DNA from: Fibrobacterota bacterium
GTDB lineage: Bacteria > Fibrobacterota > Fibrobacteria > UBA11236
DNA: 59,049 nucleotides
Assembly (NCBI GenBank): GCA_028287505.1
Contig: JAQBPN010000064.1
Coordinates: 1 to 59,049, forward strand
Direction of reading: 5' to 3'
The translations under genes were made by a program, and so were the position numbers. Below, in pieces: positions 35,536 to 46,300 of this stretch. Every line of letters begins with the position of its first letter. Position 1 is the stretch's first letter. The notes beneath the pieces were generated by a model. It did not search any database and was not told where the DNA came from. It saw nothing but the letters and a program-made list of their open reading frames with translations.

Positions 35536-36016
35536 TTGCTTGGCCGTAAAGCACGGCGTGCCAGGAATCCTTCAGGGGTTTTGAGAAAACCCCCGGAGCC
35601 AGATCCGCGATGCGGGTCAAGGTGGTATCGAACACTTCCGTTTCGGGAGAGATCCTGCCTTCCGCCGCCAGGGCCTTGAACTCAAGGCGATTGACCGCTT
35701 CCACCGCGCCTTCGGCCGTCCGGTAGAATATCCGGCTGGAATCCAAAAGCCGGGTCCCCAATTCCTTTTCCAGCAGCTTGACCTCGCCCACCATGGAATC
35801 GATGCTGCATCCGGACACTTCAGCGCCTTCCGGTTCCCGAAGCACCACCAGAAAACGTCCTTCCAGGATCCGCCAGCGACCGGAAACGGGGGCGCCATGG
35901 GAATTCCATTGGGTAAAGAATCGAGTGAGGCGATCCACCAGTACCGGGTCCTCCTCCGACAGAGGACGCGAGCTTCCGAACACCCAGCATCTGACATCCC
36001 CGTTTTGATTCTGCAT
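35519..36016 (-). CDS. Conserved hypothetical protein (Bacteroidota-type family often misnamed 'ABC transporter ATPase')
   Basis: 165 residues. It follows the pattern of a small family common in Bacteroidota: an N-terminal CWVFGSSRPLSEEDPVLV, FFTQWNSHGAPVSG, RFLVVL, then the signature SGCSIDSMVGEVKLLEKELG, and a C-terminal FSKPLKDSWHAVLYG. There is no Walker A or ABC signature, so the common database name is wrong; function is unknown. Start ATG at 36016; the frame is open upstream but the conserved part begins here. A TGCTATTTT promoter lies about 90 bases upstream. Its 3' end overlaps thiD. Confidence 0.75.
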   Translation of the reverse strand: MQNQNGDVRCWVFGSSRPLSEEDPVLVDRLTRFFTQWNSHGAPVSGRWRILEGRFLVVLREPEGAEVSGCSIDSMVGEVKLLEKELGTRLLDSSRIFYRTAEGAVEAVNRLEFKALAAEGRISPETEVFDTTLTRIADLAPGVFSKPLKDSWHAVLYGQAIKQPH

Positions 36017-36103
36017 TTTCACGCCCGTTTCCGACTGATAGTGGGTTTGGAAGCAATCCGCCTGCCCGGCTCTAAAGACCGGATCAGGCGGAATCGTACT
36101 TTG

Positions 36104-36112
36104 AAAATAGCA
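36104..36112 (-). promoter_or_regulatory. Extended -10 promoter of the small conserved gene
   Basis: Minus-strand TGCTATTTT in the context GACTTTGCTATTTTCAAAG, about 88 bases before the ATG at 36016. The remaining 36113-36303 holds no gene that I can see. Confidence 0.5.
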
Positions 36113-36303
36113 AAGTCGCACCCCGATTTTTCCGCTCAAACCTCCCAAACCGGGGTGCGGAAACGCAAAGTCGCGGATAAATTGTCCTCACAGGTTGTCC
36201 AAAAAATTCGCCCGAAAGCCCGATTTCTGCCTATTTTTTGGGATGGAAATAGCTGGGGAGCATTTCCGGAGATATCACTTTTCGTCGGGGATTCCGCTGC
36301 TCT

Positions 36304-39300
36304 ATGACTGTTCTTAAGAACATCGTCCGTAACTTCCATCCAGTCATCCTGTTGTCCGTGCTATTCGCGGCCGTCCTGCCGGCTTCCGCCCAGCGCTTGG
36401 CCCCCGCGCCCGTAATGGTCCCGCAGGGCGATACCGGGTGGGTGGGCTCGACCAAAGCCTCTTTCAAGGACGTGGCCCAAGGCAAGATCTACTACACCCT
36501 GGATGGAAGCCTTCCCACCGCCAAAAGCGATGAATACAACGAAGGCAAAGACATCACCATTGATCATACCCTTACCCTCAAGGCGATCCATATCACCGGT
36601 GGCCTGCTGACGAGCGAGGTAGTCACCGGTCAGTTCATCCGGGCCAAGCTCCCCGTTCCCACCGCCAAGTACGGAGGCAAACCCGCATTCTATCCCGCGG
36701 TGCTCTGCACCCTCCAGGTAGTCCGGGACGGAATCACTCCTTTTATCCGCTATACCTTGGATGGCACCGCGCCCGGCCCCGCCAGTCCCCTATACTCCGC
36801 GCCCATCAAAATCACCAAGACGACCACCCTAAGGGCCTTCGCCACCGGGCCCGGCTACGATGACGGCGATCCCTTGCAGGTGGGCTTCACTCTGCTGGAG
36901 CCGCCCGCCGTTCCCGAAGCCACTCCCAAGAGCCAGAGCTTTTCCACCAATACCCTGACCATCAAATTGAAGACCGCCACCGCAGGTTCCTTTTTCCGCT
37001 ACACCCTGGACAATGCCGTGAAGTCCCTGGACACCGCGCATATAGTCGCGGGCGATTCGGTTTCCATCCTTGGCGCCAATGTCGGGGACACCACCTATCT
37101 CAGGGCCATCGCCTGCAAGACCGGATATCCCAATAGCGCCGTCATGACCGAAAAATACGTCTACCTCCCCGCGGTCGCCACCCCGTCCATTTCGAAACCC
37201 GCCGGATACTTCTACGATTCCGTCACCGTGTTCCTGACCGGGGCGAAGGGTTCGAACATCCGCTACGTAACGGACAATACCGTCATCACACCCACCTCCC
37301 TGGACGGGTCCAAGCCCATTATCCTGAGCACGGGAGCCACGCTGAGGGCGCAGGCGTTCAACCCGCCCCAACCTCCGAGCACCATCCTTAACGTATCGTT
37401 CGTGTTACGCCTCACCCCGCCTGAATTCGACATGCAATCCCGGCAATTCACCAACTCGCTGGACGTCCACATCACCTCCAGATGCCCCAAAGCATTCATC
37501 TACTACACCCTGGACGGAAGAATTCCCACCATCCAGACGGGCATCCCGCTGGATACTTCCGGAAAGGTCACCATCGGCGCCGACTCCACCACCGTCCTCA
37601 AAGCCATCGCCGTGAAGGATGGGATAGTCAGCGAACCCTATTCCGCCACCTATGTCAAAACGGCCGTGATTCAGAAACTATCCGCCCCCATCATCGATCC
37701 GGCCACGCGGGAATTCGAGGACAGCCTGGATATCAGGATGTTCACCAACGAATCGGACGCGGAGATCCACTATACCACCGACGGGACGGATCCCACTCCG
37801 GCCGGTCCCAAATACTCGAACGTCCCCATCCACCTGGACTCGTCGGCCGTGCTCCGCGCCCAGTCCTTCCCCACCAGGGGCAACCTGCAATCCAGCGTGG
37901 TCCGGGAGGAGCATTACAGCCTGACGCCTTCGCCGCCCATCGCCACTCCTCCCGCCACCGTGCCCTACGCGAACAGCGTGCTCGTCACCTTGGCCTCCCA
38001 CACCAAGAACGGGGTCATCAAGTACGTTACCGGAAGCATCCCTTTCGATTTGGCGCTGGCCACCACCTATGCGCCGGGCAAACCCATCGTCATCGCCACC
38101 ACCACCCGCCTGCAGGCCTTGACCGTCCTTTCCACCGGCGGCATCACGCGCTACAGCTCCGCATTGGATCTGACCTACGAAATCTACGCCAGCAATCCCT
38201 CCGACAGCCTGCTGCCCGGCTCGTCCCGGACGCTGACCGGCGGCTTCGTCTTCACCAACGCATCGGATCAGCCCATCACCGCCAAGACGCACACGACCGA
38301 TATTTTCGGGCTGGTCGGCTTCAAGGATGCGTCGCTCGCCGTGCAACTGCTCCCGGTCCTGGCCGGCCAGGCCATCAAGGTGAGCTTCACCAAACCCGCG
38401 GATCGGACCGGCGCTCTCTACCGCTATGCGAACGGAGTCGTCGATTTCATCACCGCCGACACGCAGAAAGACCTGACCCAGGCCGGGGATTATTTCATCG
38501 GCGTGGACACCATGCCCCCCGTCATCAGCCTGCTGTCAGCGGTTCCCAAGGCGGAGGACGCCACCCTGCTGAGGCTGTCCGTGAAGGATAACGTCAGCAA
38601 CCCTTCCTGCGAAATCCAGAGTCCGGGAATCACGGGTTCCAAAACGTCCCTCAAACCGGATGCGAACGGCGAAGTCGCCGTGGCGGTCGAGATGCCGGGA
38701 ACGGATTTGAAAGGTCTCTGGTTCCGCGCCAGCGCGGCCGATTTCTACAACACCGGCCGGCTCCCCAAGGACGCCGCGGGGAAGCTTTATGTTTCCCAAT
38801 TGTGGAACCGATTGAATACGCCGTCCGTTCTCGCCCTGGGGAGGACGAACTCCGCTTGGGACATGGCCGGCTTTCCCGTCAGCGCCGCCGAGCCGCTGAC
38901 CTGGAAACAGGTGCGGCAGGACAATGAAGGCGTCAGTCTGGACGCCGCGGTGTGGATGGATGCCATCCAGGACTATGTCTACCTGGAGGACACCAGTTCG
39001 ATCAGACCGGGCATGGCCTTCTGGATGGGCAGCCGCAGCGCTCTCTCCTCGGTGGGCCTGACCGGCTTCCGGGCGGGTGAATCCGAAACCGACGGCACCT
39101 ATCGCATGGTCATCCATCCCGGTTGGAACCAGGTCACCAGCCCGTCCATGGACAGGGTCTATTGGCCCGTCACCACGGCCGCGAGCAAGTCGCCGCTGGT
39201 ATACCTCAAGGCGCCCTACCGTTACCTGCCGGAAGCGGACGACTACGTCCAATGCGATTCCCTGGAACCGTGGCGGGGATATTTCGTCAACTATTTCGGG

Positions 39301-40119
39301 TCTCGCGATACGATCGTTACGCTTTTCACCGATGCATCCAAGCGTCCGGCCCCGAAGACCGCGGCGGCGCCCGCGCGCGGCGGAAACCGCAGCGTGGATC
39401 TGAATCTGGATATCGGCAGGACCATGCCCTTGAACCTGGCGGCGCAAACGGATGCCCAGGATGGAATAGGCGCCGAGGACGAGCCGGACATGCCCGCCCT
39501 GAAACGGAATTTCGCCGCCTGGTCGCAACGCGGGCGCCGCCATTTAATCACGGATGTGATCCATTTCACGGCGGGAGAGCCTTTGCGCTGGAACATCGTG
39601 GTGGCGGATTCCGGAAGCAGAGTGAACGGAACCGTAGGTTCCGGAAAATTGCGCGTGCTGGAAGGCACGCTTCCCCCGGGATATCAGGCTTGGGCCGTAT
39701 CGGGAACGCGCGGAATGAAGTTCCGTTTGGAAGCCGGAACGGAGATGCCTTTGTCCGGAATGGCGGGCGACACCCTGTCCGTTTATGCCGGTCCGTTGGA
39801 AAAACTCGCTGGAATTTCGGAATTCGCGCATGCGGTGATGTCGGTGGACAAGTTCGCATGCAACCTCGAGAGAGGCCCGAACGGTCGGACCCTGCGACTG
39901 GCGCTGCCCGCGGCCGCCAATGTGGACGTCAGCGTCTGGGCGCCCAGTGGCAAACTTCTGGCCACCCTCCATCCTGGACGCTTGGCGCCGGGCATCTACA
40001 GGCTGCCGTTTGCGGCGGACCGCGGAAACGCGGGAGAAAATCCGCGGATGGGATTCCTCCGGATCCGCCTGGATGGCGAAAACGGTTTCCGGGAATCTTC
40101 CCAAAAAGTGTTCTGGTGA
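36304..40119 (+). CDS. Secreted multidomain protein with seven chitobiase-type repeats
   Basis: 1271 residues. Signal peptide to about residue 29 (LLSVLFAAVLPASAQ). Residues about 30-620 hold seven repeats of roughly 85 residues of the chitobiase/beta-hexosaminidase C-terminal type, each with a core like IYYTLDGSLPT and TLTLKAIHI. From about 625 to the end runs a module shared with the next gene: SLEPWRGYF, HPGWNQV, MKFRLEAGTE and a final FlgD/T9SS-like sorting domain (VDVSVWAPSGKLLATLHPG, then GFLRIRLDG). No catalytic domain is recognised, so it is probably an adhesin or structural surface protein. The two paralogues are adjacent with 272 bases between. Confidence 0.8.
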   Translation: MTVLKNIVRNFHPVILLSVLFAAVLPASAQRLAPAPVMVPQGDTGWVGSTKASFKDVAQGKIYYTLDGSLPTAKSDEYNEGKDITIDHTLTLKAIHITGGLLTSEVVTGQFIRAKLPVPTAKYGGKPAFYPAVLCTLQVVRDGITPFIRYTLDGTAPGPASPLYSAPIKITKTTTLRAFATGPGYDDGDPLQVGFTLLEPPAVPEATPKSQSFSTNTLTIKLKTATAGSFFRYTLDNAVKSLDTAHIVAGDSVSILGANVGDTTYLRAIACKTGYPNSAVMTEKYVYLPAVATPSISKPAGYFYDSVTVFLTGAKGSNIRYVTDNTVITPTSLDGSKPIILSTGATLRAQAFNPPQPPSTILNVSFVLRLTPPEFDMQSRQFTNSLDVHITSRCPKAFIYYTLDGRIPTIQTGIPLDTSGKVTIGADSTTVLKAIAVKDGIVSEPYSATYVKTAVIQKLSAPIIDPATREFEDSLDIRMFTNESDAEIHYTTDGTDPTPAGPKYSNVPIHLDSSAVLRAQSFPTRGNLQSSVVREEHYSLTPSPPIATPPATVPYANSVLVTLASHTKNGVIKYVTGSIPFDLALATTYAPGKPIVIATTTRLQALTVLSTGGITRYSSALDLTYEIYASNPSDSLLPGSSRTLTGGFVFTNASDQPITAKTHTTDIFGLVGFKDASLAVQLLPVLAGQAIKVSFTKPADRTGALYRYANGVVDFITADTQKDLTQAGDYFIGVDTMPPVISLLSAVPKAEDATLLRLSVKDNVSNPSCEIQSPGITGSKTSLKPDANGEVAVAVEMPGTDLKGLWFRASAADFYNTGRLPKDAAGKLYVSQLWNRLNTPSVLALGRTNSAWDMAGFPVSAAEPLTWKQVRQDNEGVSLDAAVWMDAIQDYVYLEDTSSIRPGMAFWMGSRSALSSVGLTGFRAGESETDGTYRMVIHPGWNQVTSPSMDRVYWPVTTAASKSPLVYLKAPYRYLPEADDYVQCDSLEPWRGYFVNYFGSRDTIVTLFTDASKRPAPKTAAAPARGGNRSVDLNLDIGRTMPLNLAAQTDAQDGIGAEDEPDMPALKRNFAAWSQRGRRHLITDVIHFTAGEPLRWNIVVADSGSRVNGTVGSGKLRVLEGTLPPGYQAWAVSGTRGMKFRLEAGTEMPLSGMAGDTLSVYAGPLEKLAGISEFAHAVMSVDKFACNLERGPNGRTLRLALPAAANVDVSVWAPSGKLLATLHPGRLAPGIYRLPFAADRGNAGENPRMGFLRIRLDGENGFRESSQKVFW

Positions 40120-40391
40120 CCGCAAAAAGGTCCAACCCGGGCCCGTTCCCGCTTTCATAAAAAACTACCCCCTCATAGGCCCAAAAGCCTAATTTATCCG
40201 GCATGGCTGCATCCCCTTCCGGATGTGAAAGCGCCCGACAATCTGTTATATTTCGGTTCGCAATTTCGCGCTTTTTTTGTGGGTGGAAAAAAAACGGTAC
40301 CCCGTCGGGCGTTGATACGTCTAATGCCGGGTCCGGTGGGTCTTGGTGTTTTGTCTTGGGTGTTGGGTAACTTTTAACTGAAAATCAGGCT

Positions 40392-43300
40392 TTGAAAAAA
40401 CTTTCGCTACTTGTAATCGCGATGCTTTCCCTGGGAAGAGTTGTCGCAGCCCAGGGAAATGATAGCATCCTGTTTCCTCCCGCGCCTCCCACGTCCGACC
40501 AAGACCCCGGCACGGTCAATCCCTTCGCCGACAATCTGTCCGTCAACCTGACCTGCGCGGCAGGCACCAGGACCTTTTACGATATCAACAATCAGGCCGC
40601 ATTCGATCGCTCCAGCAACCAGACTTACGAATACACGCCGGGCACCCCCATCGCGCTGACCGCCACGTCCACCTTGCGGGCCGTCTGTTACGACGAAGTG
40701 AACCTGATCGACGGCGAGAGCAAGGTCGCTACCTGGCAGTATAACCGGGACGTGAAGCCGACCGTCCAGTTCACCTCGCCCGCCAACGGTCAGGTTTACC
40801 ATGTCGGCAATACGGTAAGCATTACGTCCGCCGTCTCGGATCCGGACGGACCCGCTCCCATCAACGTGACTTATTATCGTGCGGCGGCGGGCGGCGCGAC
40901 ATGGCAGACTCTGGGCCAGGGCTCCGGCCCGAACTACCAGTTTGACCAGGCCATTCCGGAGGGGACCGCCGCGGGAACCTACACTCTGCGCGCCATCGCC
41001 ACGGACGGACGGGGACTGACGGACAATACCGATATCACGATCACCATCGCCAACGCGAACCAGGCCCCGGTCGCGCATGCGGGCGCGGACGCGCAGATAA
41101 TCCTGCCCACCAACAGCATACAACTCAATGGTTCCACGTCCACCGATCCGGACGATCCAAACGGCACGCTGACTTACGAATGGACCGGAGCCGGCGCCAC
41201 GTTCACCGGTGCGGCCACGGCCACCCCCACCGCCCAGTTTGCCGGCACGGGCAACTACACGCTCACCCTTAAGGTGACCGATCAAGGCTCGCCGCCCCTG
41301 AGTTCGACCGATCAGGTGGTCGTGAGCGTCTACTCCAAACCCGCGATTACCAGCCCGCTTGCGGCAACCGGGACAGCCGGCGTGGCCTTTTCCTACACGA
41401 TGACGGCGTCGGGCTTCCCGGCTCCGACTCTCTCTACCACGGGATTGCCTTCCTGGCTGGCATTCAACGCGGGCACGGGGGTTCTCTCCGGTACGCCTCC
41501 GGCCGTCGGCAACTTCCCGGTCACCTTGACGGCGCTCAGCAGCGGAGGCAGCGACAGCAAGACCTTGACGATCACGGTCCTCTCCAAACCGCTCATCACC
41601 AGCCCGATTACCGCGTCCGGTTCCACCGGCACGGCATTCTCATACACACTCACGGCCACGGGCACTCCCACTCCCACCCTGGGCATGGCCGCGGGCGGAC
41701 CGGCATGGCTGTCCCTGAACGCCGCTACCGGAGCATTGACCGGCACGCCTCCCGCAGCGGGGACATACACCGTGACCCTGACCGCGACCAACAGCCAGGG
41801 AAGCGACAGCAAGAACCTGGGCATCACCATCACGGACGCCCTCGCTAAGCCGATCATCACAAGCCCCACCGCGGCTTCGGGGTCGGCGGGCCAGGCCTTT
41901 TCCTACACCATCACCGCCAGCGGAAACCCCGCGCCCACGTTTACCGTCGCGCAAAATCCCGGCTGGCTCCAATTCAACGCCGCGACGGGAGTCCTGTCCG
42001 GCAACCTGCCAGGATCCGGCACTTTCAACGTGAACATGACGGCGACCAACACGCAGGGGAATGATCAGAAAACGCTCACCATCACCGTGCTCACGAAGCC
42101 GGCCATAACCAGCCCTCTGGCGGCTTCGGGACCGGTTGGCCAGGCCTTTTCCTACACCTTGACCGCATCCGGCACCCCGGTTCCCACCCTGGCGGCCACC
42201 GGATTGCCGCCTTGGCTGAGCTTCAAACCGGCCACCGGCGCCTTGACCGGAACGCCTTCGGCCACGGGGATATTCCAGATTACCCTGACGGCCAGCAACT
42301 CCCAGGGTACGGACAGCAAGTCCTTGACCCTCACCATCGGGCAACCGCTTTCCACTCCCGCCATCACCAGCCCCCTCACGGCCTCGGGCACTTCCGGCGC
42401 CCCTTTCAGCTACACCATAACCGCCACCGGCAACCCGTCTCCCGGCTTCGGCCTAGGCGCGGGAGGACCGGCCTGGCTGAGCGTCAACTCCACCACCGGC
42501 GTCCTGTCCGGTACGCCTCCCGTCGCGGGTGATTTCACGGTGAAGCTCATCGCGACCAACAGCCAGGGAAGCGACAACAAGGATTTGAAGATCTCGATTG
42601 GCGCAGCCTTGGCGCCGCCGTTGATCAATCCGGTGAACACAAACCCCGTCTTGGCCTCCGGCACGGCGAAGGTGCTGTTCTCCTATACGGTCACCGCCAC
42701 GGGCAATCCTACCCCCACCCTTTCCGCCACCGGTTTGCCGGCCTGGCTGGCCTTCAACGCCGGGAATGGCGTGCTATCCGGTACTCCGCCCGCAAAGGGC
42801 GATTTCACCGTAAACCTTACCGCCACCAACGGCCAGGGCAGCGGCGACGCCAAGACCCTGAAAATATCCGTCAGCGATTCCACCGTCAAACCGTCCCTCA
42901 CAAATCCGAATACCAACCCCACGAACGCTCCCGCAAAAACGGGATCGACCTTCGCTTACAGCATCACGGCGACGGGAACATCCCCCATCGGGTACACCAC
43001 ATCCGCCTTGCCTGCCGGCATTACGCTCTCCGGTTTCGTTATCAGCGGTTCGCCCACCGTTACGGGAACGTTCCCCGTGACCGTCACCGCGACAAATGCA
43101 TACGGCAGCGATGCGAAGGTCCTGAACATCACCGTCACCGCCGACCCCAAAATCACCGTGGACCTGGATACCGGGATTACCGTCTTCGACAAATCCAAGG
43201 TGGTCTTTTCGGTGACCGCCACCGGATTTCCCGCGGTGACCTACCAGTGGCAATACAGTTCCACCGCCGCGGGCGCCTTCGCCAACACCGGCCCCAACTC

Positions 43301-46300
43301 CGCCACCTATACCATCGATTCCGTGACCGCCTCTTCCGCGGGCTACTACCGGGTCATCGTCAAGAACGGCGCGGGACCGGATGCCACCAGCCGCGTGCGC
43401 CATCTGATCGTCAAGCCCCTCCCCGTCCCGATCCGCATCGCCACCCAGCCGGTGGCCACCACCGCCCTGGTGGGGGAAAAAGTCAAAATCGTATCAAGGG
43501 CCACCGGAGAGCCCCCTTTGCTATACCAATGGTTCAAGGGTAGCGCATCGGTTACCCCTGCTCCCAAGGTGGACGATTCCGTCTTCACCATCGCCGCAGC
43601 CGTGGTCGGGGATGGAGGGCAATACCGCGCCCGCGTCACCAACTCCTATACGGACGACACCAAACCGGCGACCTTCGCATTCAGCGACTCCGCCAAACTG
43701 ACGGTGCAGGAGCCGAAGCTGCTCAAGCCGGTGGCCAAACCGGCCGGGGGAGCTTTCTATCCCTCCACCATGGTGGTCCTGAGCAACGACACGGCCGGAA
43801 CGAGCATCTACTACACCCTGAACGGCGATGATCCCGTCCAGACCAGCGCCAAGTTCAACGCCGGCGACACCATCCGCCTCTCCGCCACGACCACCGTAAA
43901 AGCGAGGGCTTACAAGGACAAATTCCGTTCCAGCGATATCATGATCGAAACCTACACCTACACGGTTCCCGGCAAAGTGGTCAAACCGGTGATCAAGCCG
44001 CTTGTCCCCACGTTCCAAAACTCCTTGGTCTGTTCCTTGAGCACCACCACCCCGGGCGCCGACATTTACTACACCAGCGACGGTTCCAGTCCCTTGATCG
44101 GTTCGCCCGCCAAAGCCTCGGGGTCCTTCACCATCACCGCCACCACCACCATCACCGCAGTGGGCAGGAAAAGCGGGATGTTGGACAGCGATACCTTGAA
44201 GATGACCTATACCCTGGAAAAGAATCCGAGCAAGGTACTGCCTCCCAAGATCAGCCCTCCCGGCGGCCCCATCAGTTCACCGATTTCCGTCACCCTGTCC
44301 AGCCCCGCCGATACGGCGGCGACCATCTGGTATACCCTGGACGGGACTCCGCCGGACACCTCCTCCACCCACATCAAATACACCGGAACGCCGATAACGG
44401 TTTCCAAAACCACCATCGTCAAGGAGGTCGCCGTCCGCAACGGATTCCTGCCCAGCGACGTGGTTTCCGAGACGTACAAGCTCGTCCCCGGGGCCATCAC
44501 CGCCCAGCCTCCCCCCTTCGTCTTCGACAGCGTCGTCACGGTAAAGCTGTCGGCGGTGCCGGCCAACGCCGAAATCCGGTATATCCTGGACGGAACGCCC
44601 ACGCTGACCTCCCCCGTGTTCCCTTCCGAAGGGCTGGTGCTGAAAACCACGAACACGATTTCCGCCATCTCCGTGATCGACGGGATTTCCAGCGCGGTGT
44701 ACTCGTTCGGGTATACCCTTAAGGGCGGGCAATTGTCCACCCCCACTCCTACCACCACCAACAACCAGACAACCTTCAAAGACAGCCTGCGCATCTGGCT
44801 GATGGCCCCCACCCCGGACGCGGAGATGTATTACACCCTGAACGGAAACCTGCCCACCACCCGGAGCGACAAATACACGGGGCCCATCCTGATCGACACC
44901 ACTTCCACCCTGCAGGCTATCGCGGTGCAGACGGGATTCGACAATAGCAGATTGCTGGTGGCCACCTATACCCTGGTGCCGGAAACGCCCGTGATCTCCC
45001 CTCCCGGCGGCAGTTCCCCCACCACGGTCTTCGCCAAGATCACCTGTACGTCCAAGCGCGCGTCCCTCTTCTACACCTTGGACGGAAACGATCCGGCGCC
45101 CGACAATTGGCTGTCCTATTCCCGGAAGGATTCCATCGCCATCCCCGTCAACATGACCCTGAAGGCGGTGGCGGTGGCCGGCAACGTGTCCAGCTCCATC
45201 CGCGAAGAGACCTATGCGATATTCGGCAATATCGAATTCGTGCTCCTGCCCGGCGTGACCACGCCTCTTCCGGGCGGCTACACCCTGCGCACCCCGGAGG
45301 ATCAGTCCGCCAAGGTGCTGGCGCGCCTGGCCGGAGCCGGACCGCTCCACCTGGTGGGGTTCGATGGCGTCCAATACGGCTTGACCCTGGCGCTGGACGC
45401 AAGCCAAGCCCATACCGCCGCGGAATTCCCGGGCGTCACGTTCACCAGCCCTTCCTCGGACAAGCGTTCCATGTACAAGATCGATCCTTCGGGAAAGGTC
45501 TACTTCGTCTCCAGCGCGGATACGGTCACCCTCTCCCAGGCCGGCACCTACTTCATGGGCATCGACATTGCTCCGCCGGTCATCACCTACATCAGCGAAT
45601 CGTTCGACGAAAAGGATTCCACGCGCGTATCCTTCCATATCGAAGACAACATCGCCAACCTCTCCTTCGACATCAAGCGCAATGACGACCCGACCCGCAA
45701 TACGAGCCAGGCATCCATCTTCAGCGGCACGGATTTGTCCGTGAAGCTCAAGCATCCCCCGGGCACCCTCAAACCCCTTTACGTGCAAGTCATCGTCAGC
45801 GATTACCAGCAGGCCGCTTTCTTTCCGTCCGACGCGGGGACCATGTTGTCGCTTTCGCAGCGCATGGGATCCATCAAGGGCCCTCCGGCCTGGACCATCG
45901 GCTCTCCCAATTCGCCTTATGACTTCATCAGCATCCCGCTGGCGCTCGATCCCCCTCTCACCTTGAAGAAACTGCGCGACGCCAATCCCGGCGCCATCAT
46001 CGAGGGCGCGGGCTGGAACGATATCGACGGCGTCTACCAACCCTTGGCGGCAAGCATCACCCTCCAGCCCGGACACGGCTATTGGCTGGGTTCGCGCACT
46101 CCCGTCTCGTCCTTCTCGATACCCTCCGCCACCACCCTGCCATCCGGCCTGGAAACCTTCTCCGTGGTCCTTCACCATGGCTGGAACCAGATTGGCAATC
46201 CGCATCTGGAAGAGCTTTACTGGCCCTATTCCCGCAACCTGGGCGAAATCTACAAGAGCTTCCCCATCAAAGGCCTGTGGGAATATTCCGCCGCGGTGGC

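Noticed and set aside
40120-40391. Possible riboswitch before the giant surface protein gene
   Set aside because: The region is G/T-rich with a TATATT box and a five-pair hairpin, but I cannot match it to cyclic di-GMP or any other riboswitch consensus.
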